Of a stretch of DNA of 64,000 bases, positions 45,336 through 57,500 are shown in pieces. The stretch lies in the NCBI GenBank assembly GCA_905221605.1, contig CAJNDS010001613.1, forward strand, positions 224,401-288,400, written 5' to 3'. Made by a program: the position numbers and the translations under genes. The stretch comes from Symbiodinium natans (taxonomy: Eukaryota > Sar > Dinophyceae > Suessiales > Symbiodiniaceae). The stretch's first letter is position 1, and every line of letters starts with the position of its first letter. Under the pieces are notes generated by a model. It had not been told where the DNA came from, did no database searches, and was given only the letters and a program-made list of their open reading frames with translations.

Positions 45336-48300
45336 ACTCATTTTAGCCTTACATGTCCAGTTTTAGGTTTCAGAATAGTCTTGGGAGGGTTTAGGGTTTC
45401 GGGTTTGGGAAGTTTAACCTTAAGCCCCACAACCCTAAGCCCTCAAAAACCAGCCGCCCGGACCTTCTGCACTTTGAACCACACGCCATCCTGAGCATCC
45501 GAGGGTTCAGGGTGTAAGCTTTAAGAGTTTAGGTTTTCTCTAAGATTTCTGGGAATCTATGTAAGGTATCCAGGGTGCTCAGCCGGGCATTGAAGGTTTT
45601 TAGGATCACACAAGAAACGGCAGCAATGTTCTTGACCAACTGCAGAAACAGCACAGGGAGCGAGAGAGAGCGAGACACAGCGAGAGAGAGCGAGAGAGAC
45701 CCTGAGACAGAGAGAGAGAGTCACTCTCCCTCACCGCACACAGAGAAAGACAGACAGACAGACAGACTGACTGACTGACTGACTGACAGAGACACACATA
45801 GAGACACACACAGAGACGCACACGGAGACACACAGAAACAGACAAGCAGACCGAGACACGGACACAGATACAGACACGGACACAGACATAGACACGTACA
45901 CCGACACCGAGACGGACAAAGAGACACGAGCAAACCAACCAACCAACCAACCAACCAACCAACCAACCAACCAACCAACCAAACCAAGCAACACAACCAA
46001 ACCAACCAATCCAACCCATCCAAGCAACACAACCAAACCAACCAATCCAACCCATCCAACCAAACCAACCAAACCAACCAAACCAACCAGCCAACCAAAC
46101 CAAACCAACCAAACCAAACCAAACCAACCCAAACCAACCCAAACCAACCCAACCAACCAAACCAACCAAATCAACCAAACCAACCAAACCAACCAAACCA
46201 ACCAAACCAACCAAACCAACCAAACCAACCAAACCAACCAAACCAACCAAACCAACCAAACCAACCAAACCAACCAAACCAACCAAACCAACCAAACCAA
46301 AAAACTAACAAATTAACAAATTATGAAGCCCAAAAAAAACAAATCGAAAAGAAAATCACACGCCATCCTGAAAATCCCTGAATCTAAACCCTAAACCCTA
46401 AACCCTAAACCCTAAGCCCTAAGCCCTAAACCCTAAACCCTAAACCCTAAACCCTAACCCTAAACCCTAAACCCTAACCCCTAAACCCTAAACCCTAAAC
46501 CCTAAACCCTAAACCCTAAACCCTACACCCTAACCGACCATAACCGACCCTAACCCTAAAAAAATCTCCAGAGGCCCTGACGCCGACTTCGCGCAGCTGA
46601 GCAATGGCAGCCCTGCCGGCCTCACGGCGGGGGTTTAGGGTTTAGGGTTTAGGGTTTAGGGTTTAGGGTTTAGGGTTTAGGGTTTAGGGTTTAGGGTTTA
46701 GGGTTTAGGGTTTAGGGTCTAGGGTTTAAGGTTTAGGGTTTAGGGTTTAGGGTTTAGGGGTGAGGGTTTAGGGTTTAGGGTTTAGAGTTTAGGTTTAGGT
46801 TTTAGGGTTTAGGGTTTAGGGTTTAGGGTTTAGGCTTTAGGGCTTAGGGTTTAGGGTTTCGGGTTTAGGGTTTTAGGCCATAGGGTTATAGGGTTATAGG
46901 AGTAGGGTTTGGTGACGAGGCGATGGTAAATGTGGCCCACTCACTGCGTCAAGGGTCAGAGCTATACCCTGTAGCCCAAAACCCTAATATGGATTTCGGG
47001 GTCGGAGTAAGCTACTAGTGGTATTGCCTTAGGGTCCCTATCTGAATATACTATAATACCCCCCAGGCCCTCTTCTAAGTATTAGCTAAGGCCCCGTTAT
47101 TGAGCCCGGCGAACCCCCTCACGAAGCGCGATTCCGCTTGGCGCCCTGAAGCACGCCCGAGTCTCATCTAGAGGCTTACGAAAATAGGGGAACCCCAAAA
47201 CGGACCCCAAAATAGTAGGGTTCCCGTCAAGGACCCCCAATGAGGTACCCCTAAGTTGGGAAACCCCCATATAGTAGCCCCCCTGCGAATCACCTCCGAT
47301 GCAGCATCTTCGCCTACTAGCTGTATCGAACCTCCGGTCTGTCTCATTTCGTTCTGAGCTTGCTGAGCAGAAACAGTTGCCGAGTAGTGCGCACTGTTGG
47401 CAAAGTCGTATTCCCCGCTGGCATTCACTGCTTGGTGGGCGCCGCCCTTCTGGGTGACTCGAAGTGCCAGCTTTTGTTCCCATTGGAGAATTTCGGCTTC
47501 CAGCTGAGAGATCTTCTGGGAGATGTCGTGAGGAGCAACAGCCGCCTGCATGCCAGGAGAGGCCAATGGTAACCCTCCCGACGCCACGGCATGGCAACGG
47601 TTCCACTGCCACCTGAAACCAGTGGTTTTTTTGTGATTTCTGATCTCCGGCTTAGCCGAAATAAGTACTAACCAGTACTCCCTTGAATACTGACTCTAAT
47701 ACCCCCCCAAGAAGGACCCCAATGAGGTACCGCTCTAATATCGGAAGTCCCTTTTTGGGTACCCCAAATAAGCGGGGCCGCCTTATAACGAGGACCTATA
47801 AAGAGACCATAATTTAGAGAAAGCACCATTTAGAGACTGGCCGAGCCTCAAGAGAGAGCGGCCGGGAGCATTGCTCGCCCCAGGTCCTGTATTTGAGGTC
47901 GGGAGAGGAGGTGGGGTTAGTTAGGGGTTAGGGGTTTAGGGGTTAGGGGGCTAGTTCGGGGTTAGGGGGTTTAGGGGTTTCGGGTTTTCGGGGTTTAGGG
48001 GTTTAATTAGGGGTTTCGGGGTTTAGGGGTTTAGGGGTTTAGGGGTTTAGGGGGTTTAGGGGTTGAGGGGTTGAGGGGTTTAGGGGTTTAGGGGTTTAGG
48101 GGTTGAGGGGTTGAGGGGTTGAGGGGTTGAGGGGTTTAGGGGCTTAGGGCTTAGGGCTTAGGGCTCAGGGCTTAGGGCTTAGGGCTTAGGGCTTGGGGCT
48201 TAGGGCTTAGGGCTTAGGGCTTAGGGCTTAGGGCTTAGGGTTCAGCTGCGAGATTTGGAGTTTGGAGTTAGTTCAGGGTTTTGGGATCTAGGATCTTGGG

Positions 48301-48417
48301 ATGAGGGTCTCGAGATGTGGGGTCTAGGGCTAAGACAGCAGTGGGGAAGACTGAGTCGAAGGCTTGGATTTCTGCTTCAGGTCGCAGGCTGGGCTGCTGT
48401 TCAGGCACCATGATCAT
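42964..48417 (-). CDS. Uncharacterised protein with predicted coiled coil, C-terminal exons well supported
   Basis: Exons in translation order: possible start 48417 ([16 protein letters not shown], boundary unsure), 47612-47294, 46620-46576, 45490-45464, 44225-44180, 43792-43740, 43002-42964. The large exon contains [19 protein letters not shown], a heptad-rich helix, and [19 protein letters not shown]. The rest read [56 protein letters not shown] and [12 protein letters not shown] before TGA. The last six exons join in phase with GT, GC or GA donors. I do not recognise the family. The join between the 48417 ATG exon and the 47612 exon is not settled. It may be the 3' part of the gene starting at 54451. 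Confidence 0.6.
43041..43225. mobile_element. Inverted-repeat element C, two tandem copies
   Basis: Two CTATACTAACAGTCCTTC arms (43055 and 43143) share one right end (TTAGTATTAGGGAGAACAT). The first copy is cut short after AGTAATCCCTACTAAGGGCC, part of which is doubled. Confidence 0.65.
44605..44738. repeat. Short minisatellite of CCCTTTTAAATTCAT units
   Basis: Five or six degenerate copies of a 20-25 bp unit based on CCCTTTTAAATTCATA lie in an 800-bp non-repeat block (44330-45140). The rest of the block has frames on both strands (for example 44743-45141 plus, 132 codons) without motifs, so no gene is called. Confidence 0.7.
45655..46305. repeat. Compound microsatellite: GAGA, GACA, then AACC/AAACC
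   Basis: (GAGCGAGA)n and (GACA)n pass into (CAAC)n and then (CCAAA)(CCAA) units of 9 bp. The 229-codon minus-strand frame (Val-Gly-Leu repeat) is a translation of the array. It lies in an intron of the coiled-coil gene, between exons 46576 and 45490. Confidence 0.95.
46985..47100. mobile_element. Short repeat element E
   Basis: It shares TACTAGTGGTATTCCCTTA-type sequence, a central ATACTATAATAC and a CTAAGGCCCC end with 39020-39160. The two copies sit in different genes (the coiled-coil gene and ETFA intron 4), so it is a dispersed family. Confidence 0.5.
47930..48242. repeat. GGGGTTTA array followed by GGGCTTA array
   Basis: Octamer GGGGTTTA/GGGGTTGA units (47930-48130) switch abruptly to about 16 copies of GGGCTTA (48130-48240). 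The sharp switch suggests two separate local amplifications. Confidence 0.9.
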
Positions 48418-48470
48418 GACCGAGGTTTGTAAGGTCAGCCAAAACCCTAAACCCTAAACCCTAAACCCCC

Positions 48471-51400
48471 GGATGGAGATCCTCTTTGGCTGCGGCAGTA
48501 CATCCCCCCACATGCAGATGCGCCTGTAAGGTTAAGTACAGCACAAAACAGAAGCCGGCTTGGGTCTTGGGGGTTTGGGCTCAGGGTTCAGGGTTTAGGG
48601 TTTAGGGTTTAGGGGTTAGGCGTTAGGGGGTAGGGTTTGGGGTTTAGGGTTTAGGGTCTAGTGTTTAAAGTCCCGAACCCCACAATCCGTCACCCGATGC
48701 CCCAAACCCACAATCCCTAACCTGAAGCCAAAACCCTGCCCTAACGAACTGAGGTGCGCGCAGCGAACAGACGGCCGAAAGCAACTGCACCAGGGAGTGT
48801 GTTGGGTAGCCATTTGGGGGGGCTTTAAGGTGAAGGGTTTTGGGAGGTAGAGCTGAGGGTACAGGGTTTAGGGCTCAACTAGGGCTCAGGGTTTGGGAAC
48901 TGGGGTCTGGGACTAGCTCAAACTGCGACTTCAGGGCATCTTGTGTCCATTGAGTGCTAAACGGGCCAGGTGTAGGGCCTACATGAAGAGTAGGGCATTT
49001 ATTTCTTGTACCCACAAAAGGACACCAAGTATATACACTCACGAAAGGAACCATATATGCACTCACCAAAAACAGTAATACAAACCCTGCTTCACATGGG
49101 TTTACGGCTTAACTGGGGTAGGGGAGGGTTCCCAGAGTTTCGGCGGGGTTTTCGGAGTTTAGGAAAGCCGCCGTCGGAGATCGCACGGTACCATAAACCC
49201 CCTCGAGCGAAACCCTAGACCCAAACGCGAACTGGGTTTGTGAAAGAAGCGCTTTTTATGTGCACATCCGTACATATATTGTTTTTAATATATATACACC
49301 CCGAAGAGCCTGACACGACACCCCACAGCGCCAAAGGAAAATGAAGGGGGGGGGGGGGAGGAGAGAAGGCTGAAAAGAGGGAAACCCTACACTCTGAAAC
49401 CTTAGCCCTATCCTTTGAAGTTCTCTTGGCCACACAAAGCGATGTGCCTTGAGCTCGGGAACGCGGGCTCTCTGGATCAAGTCTTCGAACGACTTCTGGC
49501 AGCAGAGGGAGAGACTGGGAGGGTTTAGGGTTTTGGGTCTAGGTAGGGTTTCAGCGCCTTCCTTTGGGGTGTCAGAGTTTGGGGCGCGCGTCTGCAAATC
49601 TTCTAAACCCTAAACCCTAAACCCTAAACCCTAAACCCTAAACCCTAAACCCTAAACCCTAAACCCTAAACCCTAAACCCTAAACCCTAAACCCTAAACC
49701 CTAAACCCTAAACCCTAAACCCTAAACCCTAAACCCTAAACCCTAAACCCTAAACCCTAAACCCTAAACCCTAAACCCTAAACCCTAAACCCTAAACCCT
49801 AAACCCTAAACCCTAAACCCTAAACCCTAAACCCTAAACCCTAACCCTAAACCCTAAACCCTAAACCCTAAACCCTAAACTCTAAACCTCAAAAAAAGTT
49901 ACCGAAACCCCCATATAGGCCCACCCCTAAACCCCGGACTTGAAGCGCAAACCCTCAAGCCCACTGTCGGAAAGCCGAAACCCTAAAGCCTAACCCTAAA
50001 CCCTAAACCCCAAACCCCAAACCCTAAACCCTAAAACCCCAAAGCCCTGAACTCCTTAAAGCCAAAACCTTACAGACGTTGAACCCTGAAACTCCATAAG
50101 CCCTAACTCCAAGACGCCTTAGAGCCTAAACCCTACGGACCGACCCCTGGGCTCCACTGCCGAGAGTTTAGGGTTTGGGGTTTAGGGTTTGGGGTTTAGG
50201 GTTTAGGGTTTAGGGTTTAGGATTTAGGGCTTGGGGTTTAGGGTTTAGGGTTTAGGGTTGAGAAGGTCCTCCCCGCCACCTGCCTCCTTGTAGGGCAAGG
50301 GGACCAGCGCCGGCTTCTGCCGCCAGCTTGGTGCCGACGAGGCGCGGTTGACGAACCGGGCATCCTTTTCTGGGGTTTAGGGTTTAGGGTTTAGGGTTCA
50401 GGATTCAGGGTTTAGGCGTCAGGAAACCCAAAAACGAAGAAATGACCCACTAGGAAAAGAACGAAGATGTACTCCAATGAGTATTGTTTACGGTTCTTGA
50501 GGACCTAGGGCTTCGGGGCTTCTAGACACGGAGCCAACCGAGCGAAGACCCTTTCAGACCCTGAACCCTAATCCCTAACCCTAAACCCTAAACCCTAAAC
50601 CCTAAACCCTAAACCCTAAACCCTAAGCCCTAAACCAGCAGCCTCCAACTTCGCTGGCTCTCGTGACTATAATCCCATGCAGGCCAAGCCGAAACCTTAA
50701 AACCCTAAACTCTGCACCCAAAAACACTATATTTTGGCGGGGGGAGTGGAAGTAGGGTTTAGGATTTCGGTTTCATGGTTTACGATGTGATGTAGGTGTA
50801 GGGCTTTAGGGTCCAGGGTTTAGGATGTAAATCCCTAAACCCTAAACCCTAAACCCTAAACCCTGAACCCTAAACCCTAAACCCGAAACCCTAAACCCTA
50901 ACTCTGAAAGCCCTAAAGGCGTTCTTTCAATGTTTCGGTGCTCGCGGACCTCTCTGGCTGAGGCTCGCGCGAGAAGGTTGCCCAAGACCTGGCATGGGTT
51001 TTGGGGTTTAGGGTTTGGGGTTTGGGGTTTGGGGTTTAGGGTTTAGGGTTTAGTGTTTAGGGTTTAGGGTTTGGGGTTTGGGGTTTGGGGTTTAGGGTTT
51101 GGGGTTTGGGGTTTGGGGTTTGGGGTTTAGGGTTTAGGGTTTAGGGTTTAGGGTTTGGGGTTTGGGGTTTGGGGTTTGGGGTTTGGGGTTTGGGGTTTAC
51201 GGTTTGGGGTTTAGGGCTTAGGGATTCTGATTCTTGCTTTGGAGGTTTTGGGGGTTTTGGGGTTAGGGTGTTCAAGGGGTGTAGGGCTTCAGGGGTTTAG
51301 GGGGTTCAGGGTTTCCTAAACCCTAAACCCTTAACCGTAGAGAGCTCCACAATTTTGTGCACCGGCTCTGTCGACGTGTGGCGAGACCACATCACGCCGA

Positions 51401-54400
51401 ACCTCGCAAACAGATGACCCTGGGTAGCTGCCCAACGCCTTTGCGCAAGTTGATCTTCGGGCCTCTCCTCACCCTAAACCCTAAACCCTAAACCCTAAAC
51501 CCTAAACCCAGCATGAGGTTCTCCTCTAGAACCACTTGACAAGGCGTCCTCCTCATGCCCGAGTGGGCACAGGGGATCGCGGGAGGGCTCATCCCGCAAA
51601 CTCGCAGGGTTTAGGGTTTAGGGTTTAGGGTTTAGGGTTTAGGGTTTTGGGTTTTGGGTTTAGGGTTTAGGGTTTTAGGGCTCAGGGTTGAGGTTTGAGG
51701 CTCTTAGAGCTCAGGACTTGGGGTTCTGGGGTTCAGGAGCCTTCGCCAATTCCCCCCTAAACCCTAAACCTAAGCAAACCCTAAACCCTAAACCCTAAGC
51801 CCTAAACCCTAAACCCTAGCCCTAAACCCTAAACCCTAAACCCTAAACCCTAAACCCTAAACCCTAAACCCTAAACCCTAAGCCCTAAACCCTAAACCCT
51901 AAACCCTAAACCCTAAACCCTAAACCCTAACTTCGGCGCGCCGACCCGGGCTGCAAGGATGGCGTCCTCGCAGATTCCTCCGCGGAGGCACTCGAAGGAT
52001 GCTCAGAGTGATACCTTTAGGGTTTAGGGTTTAGGGTTTAGGGTTTAGGGTTTCGGGTTTAGGGTTTAGGGTTTAGGGTTTAGGGTTTAGGGTTTAGGGT
52101 TTAGGGTTTAGGGTTTCGGGCTTAGGGTTTAGGGTTTAGGGTTTAGGGTTTAGGGTTTAGGGTTTAGGGTTCAGGGTTTACGATTTAGGGTTTAGGGTTT
52201 AGGGTTTAAGGTTTAGGGTTTAGGGTTTAGGGCTTAGGGTTTAGGGTTTAGGGTTTAGGGTTTAGGGTTTAGGGTTTCCCTTAACCCGGGGCCAACATCT
52301 CCATGAACCCTCGATGGCCAGAGGGTTTGAAAGCTTGGACGACCACCTGACGTGGCTTCTGAACCCGGAGCCAAAGACGCCTAAGCCCCACGACTTGGGA
52401 TGCGCCCACGAAGACTAACAGCCCTTGATAGGATTAAAGTACTCCATATTATTTTCCCTATTAAGGACGGCTAGTAACTGTCAGTAAAAGGGGGAACATC
52501 CCAACCCACGACCCTTACCGACTTCTGCGGCCCTTAGTCCTAGATAGAGGGGCATTCTTGCGTCGCAGTTCCGTTAAAGTTAACAGCTGAGCCCCAAAAC
52601 CCTGAGCCCAAACACACACGTTAGGGTTCAGGGTTTAGGGTTTAGGGTGTAGGGTTTAGGGTTTAGGGTTTAGGGTTTAGGGTTTAGGGTTTAGGGTTTA
52701 GGGCTTAGGGGTTAGGGTTTAGGGTTTAGGGTTCTGAAACCCCAAAGCCCCAGCGGTCCAATTCGCTTCGTCAGCTGCCGCACTTGAGCCTCGTGCTCCG
52801 CCGCCTTCTTCAAGATCGCCTGCGGGTTCGGGGTTTGGGGTTTAGGGTTTAGGGTTCAGGATTTAGGGTTTAGGGTTTCGGGTTTAGCGAAGCAGGCCAA
52901 TCGCGCGAGGCCACAGCGGTTCTGGGATATCTGGGATGAGGTGCGTCGTGACGTGGCGTACCAGCAGCATGTGGGCAGCATCGTCTTGGGCCTCCACAGG
53001 GCCATCGGACGTGCTTCGTGCAGGGCAAAACGCAAGCAGCGTGAGCCGGCTGACGTCGAGCTGCAGGTGGTGCCACCTGTGCCGGATGAAAAATCTCTGA
53101 CGTGCCCCGTGGTCCCTGAGCGAGATTTGGCCACTGTTTTCGCCAAGTTTGGAAGGCCTTATGTGATGGTCTTAAGCAACTGGCTCCGTTTGGTCACTGG
53201 CGCTGGTGGCGTTGTAGCTGCTCGACCCCGCTGGGTTTCTCTGGCACAACTTTACCTTGCATTCCGACATGCCACGGGAATGGAGATACCATTTTATAGG
53301 CAGTCTTCGAAGGCATGGTACTCAACGGCCCCAGGGCCAGAGGAGATGTTGCGTGAGGTTCCCCTAGGTCAGCGAGCAACTTGGTTTTTGACCCAGGTCA
53401 AGGCCGTGGTCAAAGCTGCTGGTGGAAACTGGTACACTCAGGAGACCCGGCCGTCTTCTGCCATTCTCCAGTGCCGCCTCCTTTCCGTCTACATGCGCTT
53501 CCCGGCAGAGCAGTTGGAGGCTGTGGAGTCGCTTTTGGCAGCAAGGCTGGGACGTGAATGCCAACGACATGATCGCAGATGGGCTGCCCTAACTTCGTTG
53601 TGATCGCTTTGATTTATGATTTCGTGTTTCTTGGAGCCTCGAGGCTTATTCCTAGTCTTTCGCCCAAGGCGTCGGATTGGCGCAAGCGCCGCCATAGTTG
53701 CTACGCTTGAGCTGTTATGGAAAGGGTGGAAAGGATGTAGGGTTTGGGGTTTAGGGTTCAGGGTTTGGGGTTTAGGGTTCGGGGTTTGGGGGCTAGCTTC
53801 TGGGCCGCTTACTCCAACGCACTATAGAAAGGTTTAAGTTTAGGGTTTAGGGTTTAGGGCTTAGGGGTTAGGGTTTAGGGTTTAGGGTTTAGGTTTAGGG
53901 CTTAGGGTTCAGGGCTCTTATCCTGCAACCCCTGCCGCGTCAGCTCTTTTTTGAACCGATCACCACGGCATCGTTTTGTCCAGCAGGTCCGGAGCTCTTT
54001 GGGCTTATCAGCCCTAAACCCTAAACCCTAAGCCCTAAACCCTAAACCCTAAACCCTGAACTTTCTACTTTCTAAACCCTAAGCCCTAAGCCCTAAACCC
54101 TAAACCCTAAACCCTGAACCCTAAACCCACCAAACGAGAATCCTAAGAAAGCTTTGGCACCACAGGAGCTTAGAGATTCGGGTTTAGGGCTTAGAGCTTA
54201 GGGTTTTGGGTTTCGGGTTTCGGACTTAGGGGTTAGGACTGAGGCTCAGGGTTTCGGGTATTCCGGGTCTTCGGTTTAAAGCTTAGGGCTGAAGTTTGGG
54301 GCCTGGTGGTTGAGGAACCCTAAACCCTAAACCCTAAACCCTAAACCCTAAACCCTAAACCCTAAACCCTAAACCCTAAACCCTAAACCCTAAACCCTAA

Positions 54401-54451
54401 ACCCTAAACCCTTTCGGCCTTCGGGGCCACGGCACCCGCGGAGCCCTTCAT
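48471..54451 (-). CDS. Uncharacterised multi-exon gene region, exon islands not fully joined
   Basis: A run of exon-like islands lies just downstream of the ABC-transporter stop. It starts with a possible ATG exon at 54451-54419 (MKGSAGAVAPK, GC donor). Others are 53998-53938, 52819-52755 (AILKKAAEHEAQVRQLTKRI), 52346-52285, 52001-51947 (SFECLRGGICEDAILA), 51419-51363 (GHLFARFGVMWSRHTSTEP), 50988-50950 (VLGNLLARASARE), 50369-50258, 49495-49448 (KSFEDLIQRARVPELK), 48956-48914 (QWTQDALKSQFEL) and 48523-48471 (CMWGDVLPQPKRISI). Several have clean AG acceptors, and 51419-51363 joins 50988-50950 in phase. Reading frames of the islands at 53998, 52346 and 50369 are ambiguous. No family recognised. 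Confidence 0.45.
52418..52506. mobile_element. Inverted-repeat element C, copy
   Basis: ACTAACAGCCCTTGATAGGA to GTAAAAGGGGGAACATCCCA. The left tip is degraded. Confidence 0.6.
52887..53603 (+). pseudogene. 5'-truncated reading frame, probably the 3' end of a retroelement, in antisense
   Basis: A plus-strand frame is open from the repeat border at about 52887 to TGA at 53603, about 238 codons. It passes RFWDIWDEVRRDVAYQQHVG, WVSLAQLYLAFRHATG and ETRPSSAILQCRLLSVYMRF. There is no natural start: the frame runs straight out of TTTAGGG repeats on the 5' side. About 130 bases of non-repeat DNA follow the stop. It lies opposite to all the genes and inside an intron or between exon islands. Length, composition and 5' truncation suit a retrotransposon copy, but I recognise no catalytic motif. 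Confidence 0.5.
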
Positions 54452-54579
54452 ACCCCCCCAAAATAGGGCTTCGGCTTGGGGCTTGGGGTTTAGGGTTTAG
54501 GGTTTAGGGTTTAGGGTTTGGGGTTTGGGGTTTGGGGTTTAGGGTTTAGGGTTTAGGGTTCCGGGCCTCCCCTCCCCCA

Positions 54580-57500
54580 CTAAAGCCCCACGTTTGAGGA
54601 CATGGAGGGCTGCCCTCCCAACTTCAGCACTCCGTGGCAGATGCCGCCTTTGGACTTCACCTCCCATGGGGTGTGGGATTTAGGGTTTAGGGTTTAGGGT
54701 CTAGGGTCTAGGGGTTGAGGGTTTACGGGTTGAGGGTTAGAGGTTTAGGGATTCTGGGCATCCGACTAAGCAAAGGGGGTGATGTTGGCTAGACTCAAGA
54801 GCTAGGATCATGAAAGTACTGTAATCCTGACTGAAACTGTCATTAGACCCCCTACTTATGTCCTCATAAACTAGGGCGTTGTCGAAACGATTTCATGTCC
54901 CATGAGAGTCGTTTACCCCTAGAGCCCAAAAAGCCTACCGGGGGATTGCAGCCTATTGGGGCTTCGGGTTTCTGAGATGCAGCGGTTTGGGCTCTTCTAG
55001 GTTTTGAGGTTTGCTTCGAGAATTTGGAGCTTGTGAACGAGTCAACTTGAGAGTTTGAGGCGGTGGGCCGTGGTGGTTCAGGGTGTTGGGGCTGTTTGGC
55101 TCTAGGGCTTAAGTCTATGTGCTGTTCAGGGTCTAGGGTTTAGGGTTTAGGGTTTTAGGGGTTTAGGGTTTTTAGGGTTGTTAGGGTTTTAAGGGCTTAG
55201 GGTTTAGGGCTTGGGGTTTCAGGGTTGGTGTTTGGGCCTCTGCCAGGAGAAGAAAGGGTACCCCTTTGGATTAATCGGGTGTAAGGGATTCTGTCCAAGC
55301 ATGGCCCTTGAAACCCTCTGAAACAAAGTCCTGAATCTGTAGGGTTTAGGGTCTAGGGTTTAGGGTCTAGGGTGCAGGGTTCAGGGTTTAGGGTTTAGGA
55401 GGGGATATTTTGGGCTTGGGGTTTGGGATCTAAGGTTTACCAGAACAACGCTCAAGGGCTTGGGGTTGAGGGCCAAAAGCCACGTCACCAGCTCCAGCCG
55501 TCGTGTGTGGCAGGCCACCAGGCCCGGCCGATGACCCACGGAGACCTTCGTAAGACCCCACCCCAAACCCCAAACCCCAAACCCTAAACCCTAAACCCGA
55601 AACCCTGAACCCTGAACCCTGAACCCTGAACCCTAAACCCTAAACCCTAACCCTAGCCACCTCCTCTCAGGCTCCCTCCAATGGTTTACGGCATGTTGGG
55701 GCCATATGGAGCCCTAAACGCACTCAAGCCCCAAAAGACCTTCCCAGGACTCAAGGAGGCTAGGGTCAGAGGGTGGGGTGCTCCAGCTGCAGGACTTGAG
55801 TTTCAGGACTTCAGGGCTCTTTATCCCTAGGTTGGACTTTGGGCCTAAGAGGTTTTGGTGGAGGACCTTCCTAGTGTCTGCTCTAAAGCCTGTTAAGGCA
55901 TAAGCTGAAACTAGCTCTACTTGGTAGCCCAGCAACCATATCATATTCTATTCAGGGCGTGTTCTCATTTGTGTTCTATTTCTTTTGGTTTTTTTTTTGG
56001 GGGGGTCACTTTATAAGGGAACCTTGAACCCAAAAAAGTGAAAAGGGTGCCACTGGCCCTTTCGCAAAGCTTCAAGGCTTGAAGGCTTGAGGGCTTGAGG
56101 GTTTAGGGTTTAGGGTTTAGGGTTTAGGGTTTAGGGTTTAGGGTTTAGGGTTTAGGCTTTAAGGGTTTAGGGTTTAGGGTTTAGGGTTTAGGGTTTAGGG
56201 TTTGGGGTTTGGGGTTTGGGGTTTGGGGTTTGGGGTTTGGGGTTTAGGGTTTAGGGCTTCTACGCGCTCAACAGTCCGTACCAGCGTCCGTTGTACTGGC
56301 TAGCGGCTCGGAAGTGCCTTGAGCACCCCAAAACCCCACACCGAAACGGGTGCCAGTCTTTGTCTGCAAGTCTACGGACTCAATGCACCTCACCCCTAAA
56401 CCCTAAACCCTAAACCCTAAACCCTAAACCTCCCCAACTACACTCCAGACCTTGCCGGTGCTTCTTTCAAGATTCAAGGGGGAGGTCCCAAATGTGGGTG
56501 TGCAAGGCGTTTATAAGGGGTGTGCAAGGGTGTTAAGGGCTACAAAAAGGTGCCTGAAGTTGAATCTGGGTCTACCGAAAGGGATATAGATTTATGGGTT
56601 AGGGCTTAGGGTTTAGAGTTCCCAAACCCTAAATCCCAAACCCTAAACCCTAAACCCTAAACCCTAAACCCTAAACCCTAAACCCTAAACCCCTCCAAGC
56701 AAATGAACCTTTCTTTGCTTAGCGGGGGTTTGTAACCCTAGAGCCCTAAGTCCTGACACTAAAGCCCCAAAACCCTACAACCCCAAACCCTAAAACCCTG
56801 CAAGCCTCAAACCCAAATCCCCTGAAGCCCAGGGGCGTAGCAGCCGACATGCCTCCGCACAAGCTCATACGCCGTCCGCTCGTTCGCCTCCCCAGGATTG
56901 AAGGCTTAGGGTTTAGGGTTTAGGGTTTACGGTTTAGGGTTTAGGGTTTAGGGCTTAGGGTTTAGGGTTTAGGCTTTAGGGTTTAGGGTTTAGGGTTTAG
57001 GATTTTCGGGCTTCGGGGGGCTTCGGGGTTCAGGAAGTTCAGGGGGTTGGAGGGGGCTTAAGTTCGGGGGTTTAGGGTTTAAGGGTTTAGGGCTTAGGGT
57101 TCAGGGTTTAGGGTTCAGGGTTTAGGGTTTAGGCTTTAGGGTTTAGGGTTTAGGGTTTAGGGTTTAAGGGTTTAGGGCTTAGGGCTTAGGGTTCAGGGTT
57201 TCCTGAAGCCCGCGGAACCCCGACGAACCTCGTCTAGGGCGGAAGTCGATTCGTCCAGGATAGCCAGGTCCACGTTGGGATGGAGCAGCAGCCTCTGAAG
57301 GAGGGCTTAGGTTTAGGGTTTAGGGTTTAGGGTTTAGGGTTTGGGGTTTAGGGTTTAGGGTTTAGGATTCAGGGTTTAGGGGTTTAGGGTTTACCCGTCC
57401 CCTCCAGCCCTCGATTACTCTGGCGCGGCGCGGAAACATGCAGAATGCGCGCTCACACACAACGAATGCCATTGCAGTCATCAACCTTGACACTCGCGCA

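Noticed and set aside
45606-46300. 229- and 189-codon Val-Gly-Leu / Trp-Leu-Val repeat proteins
   Set aside because: Translation of the AACC compound microsatellite, with no initiation context and open in several frames.
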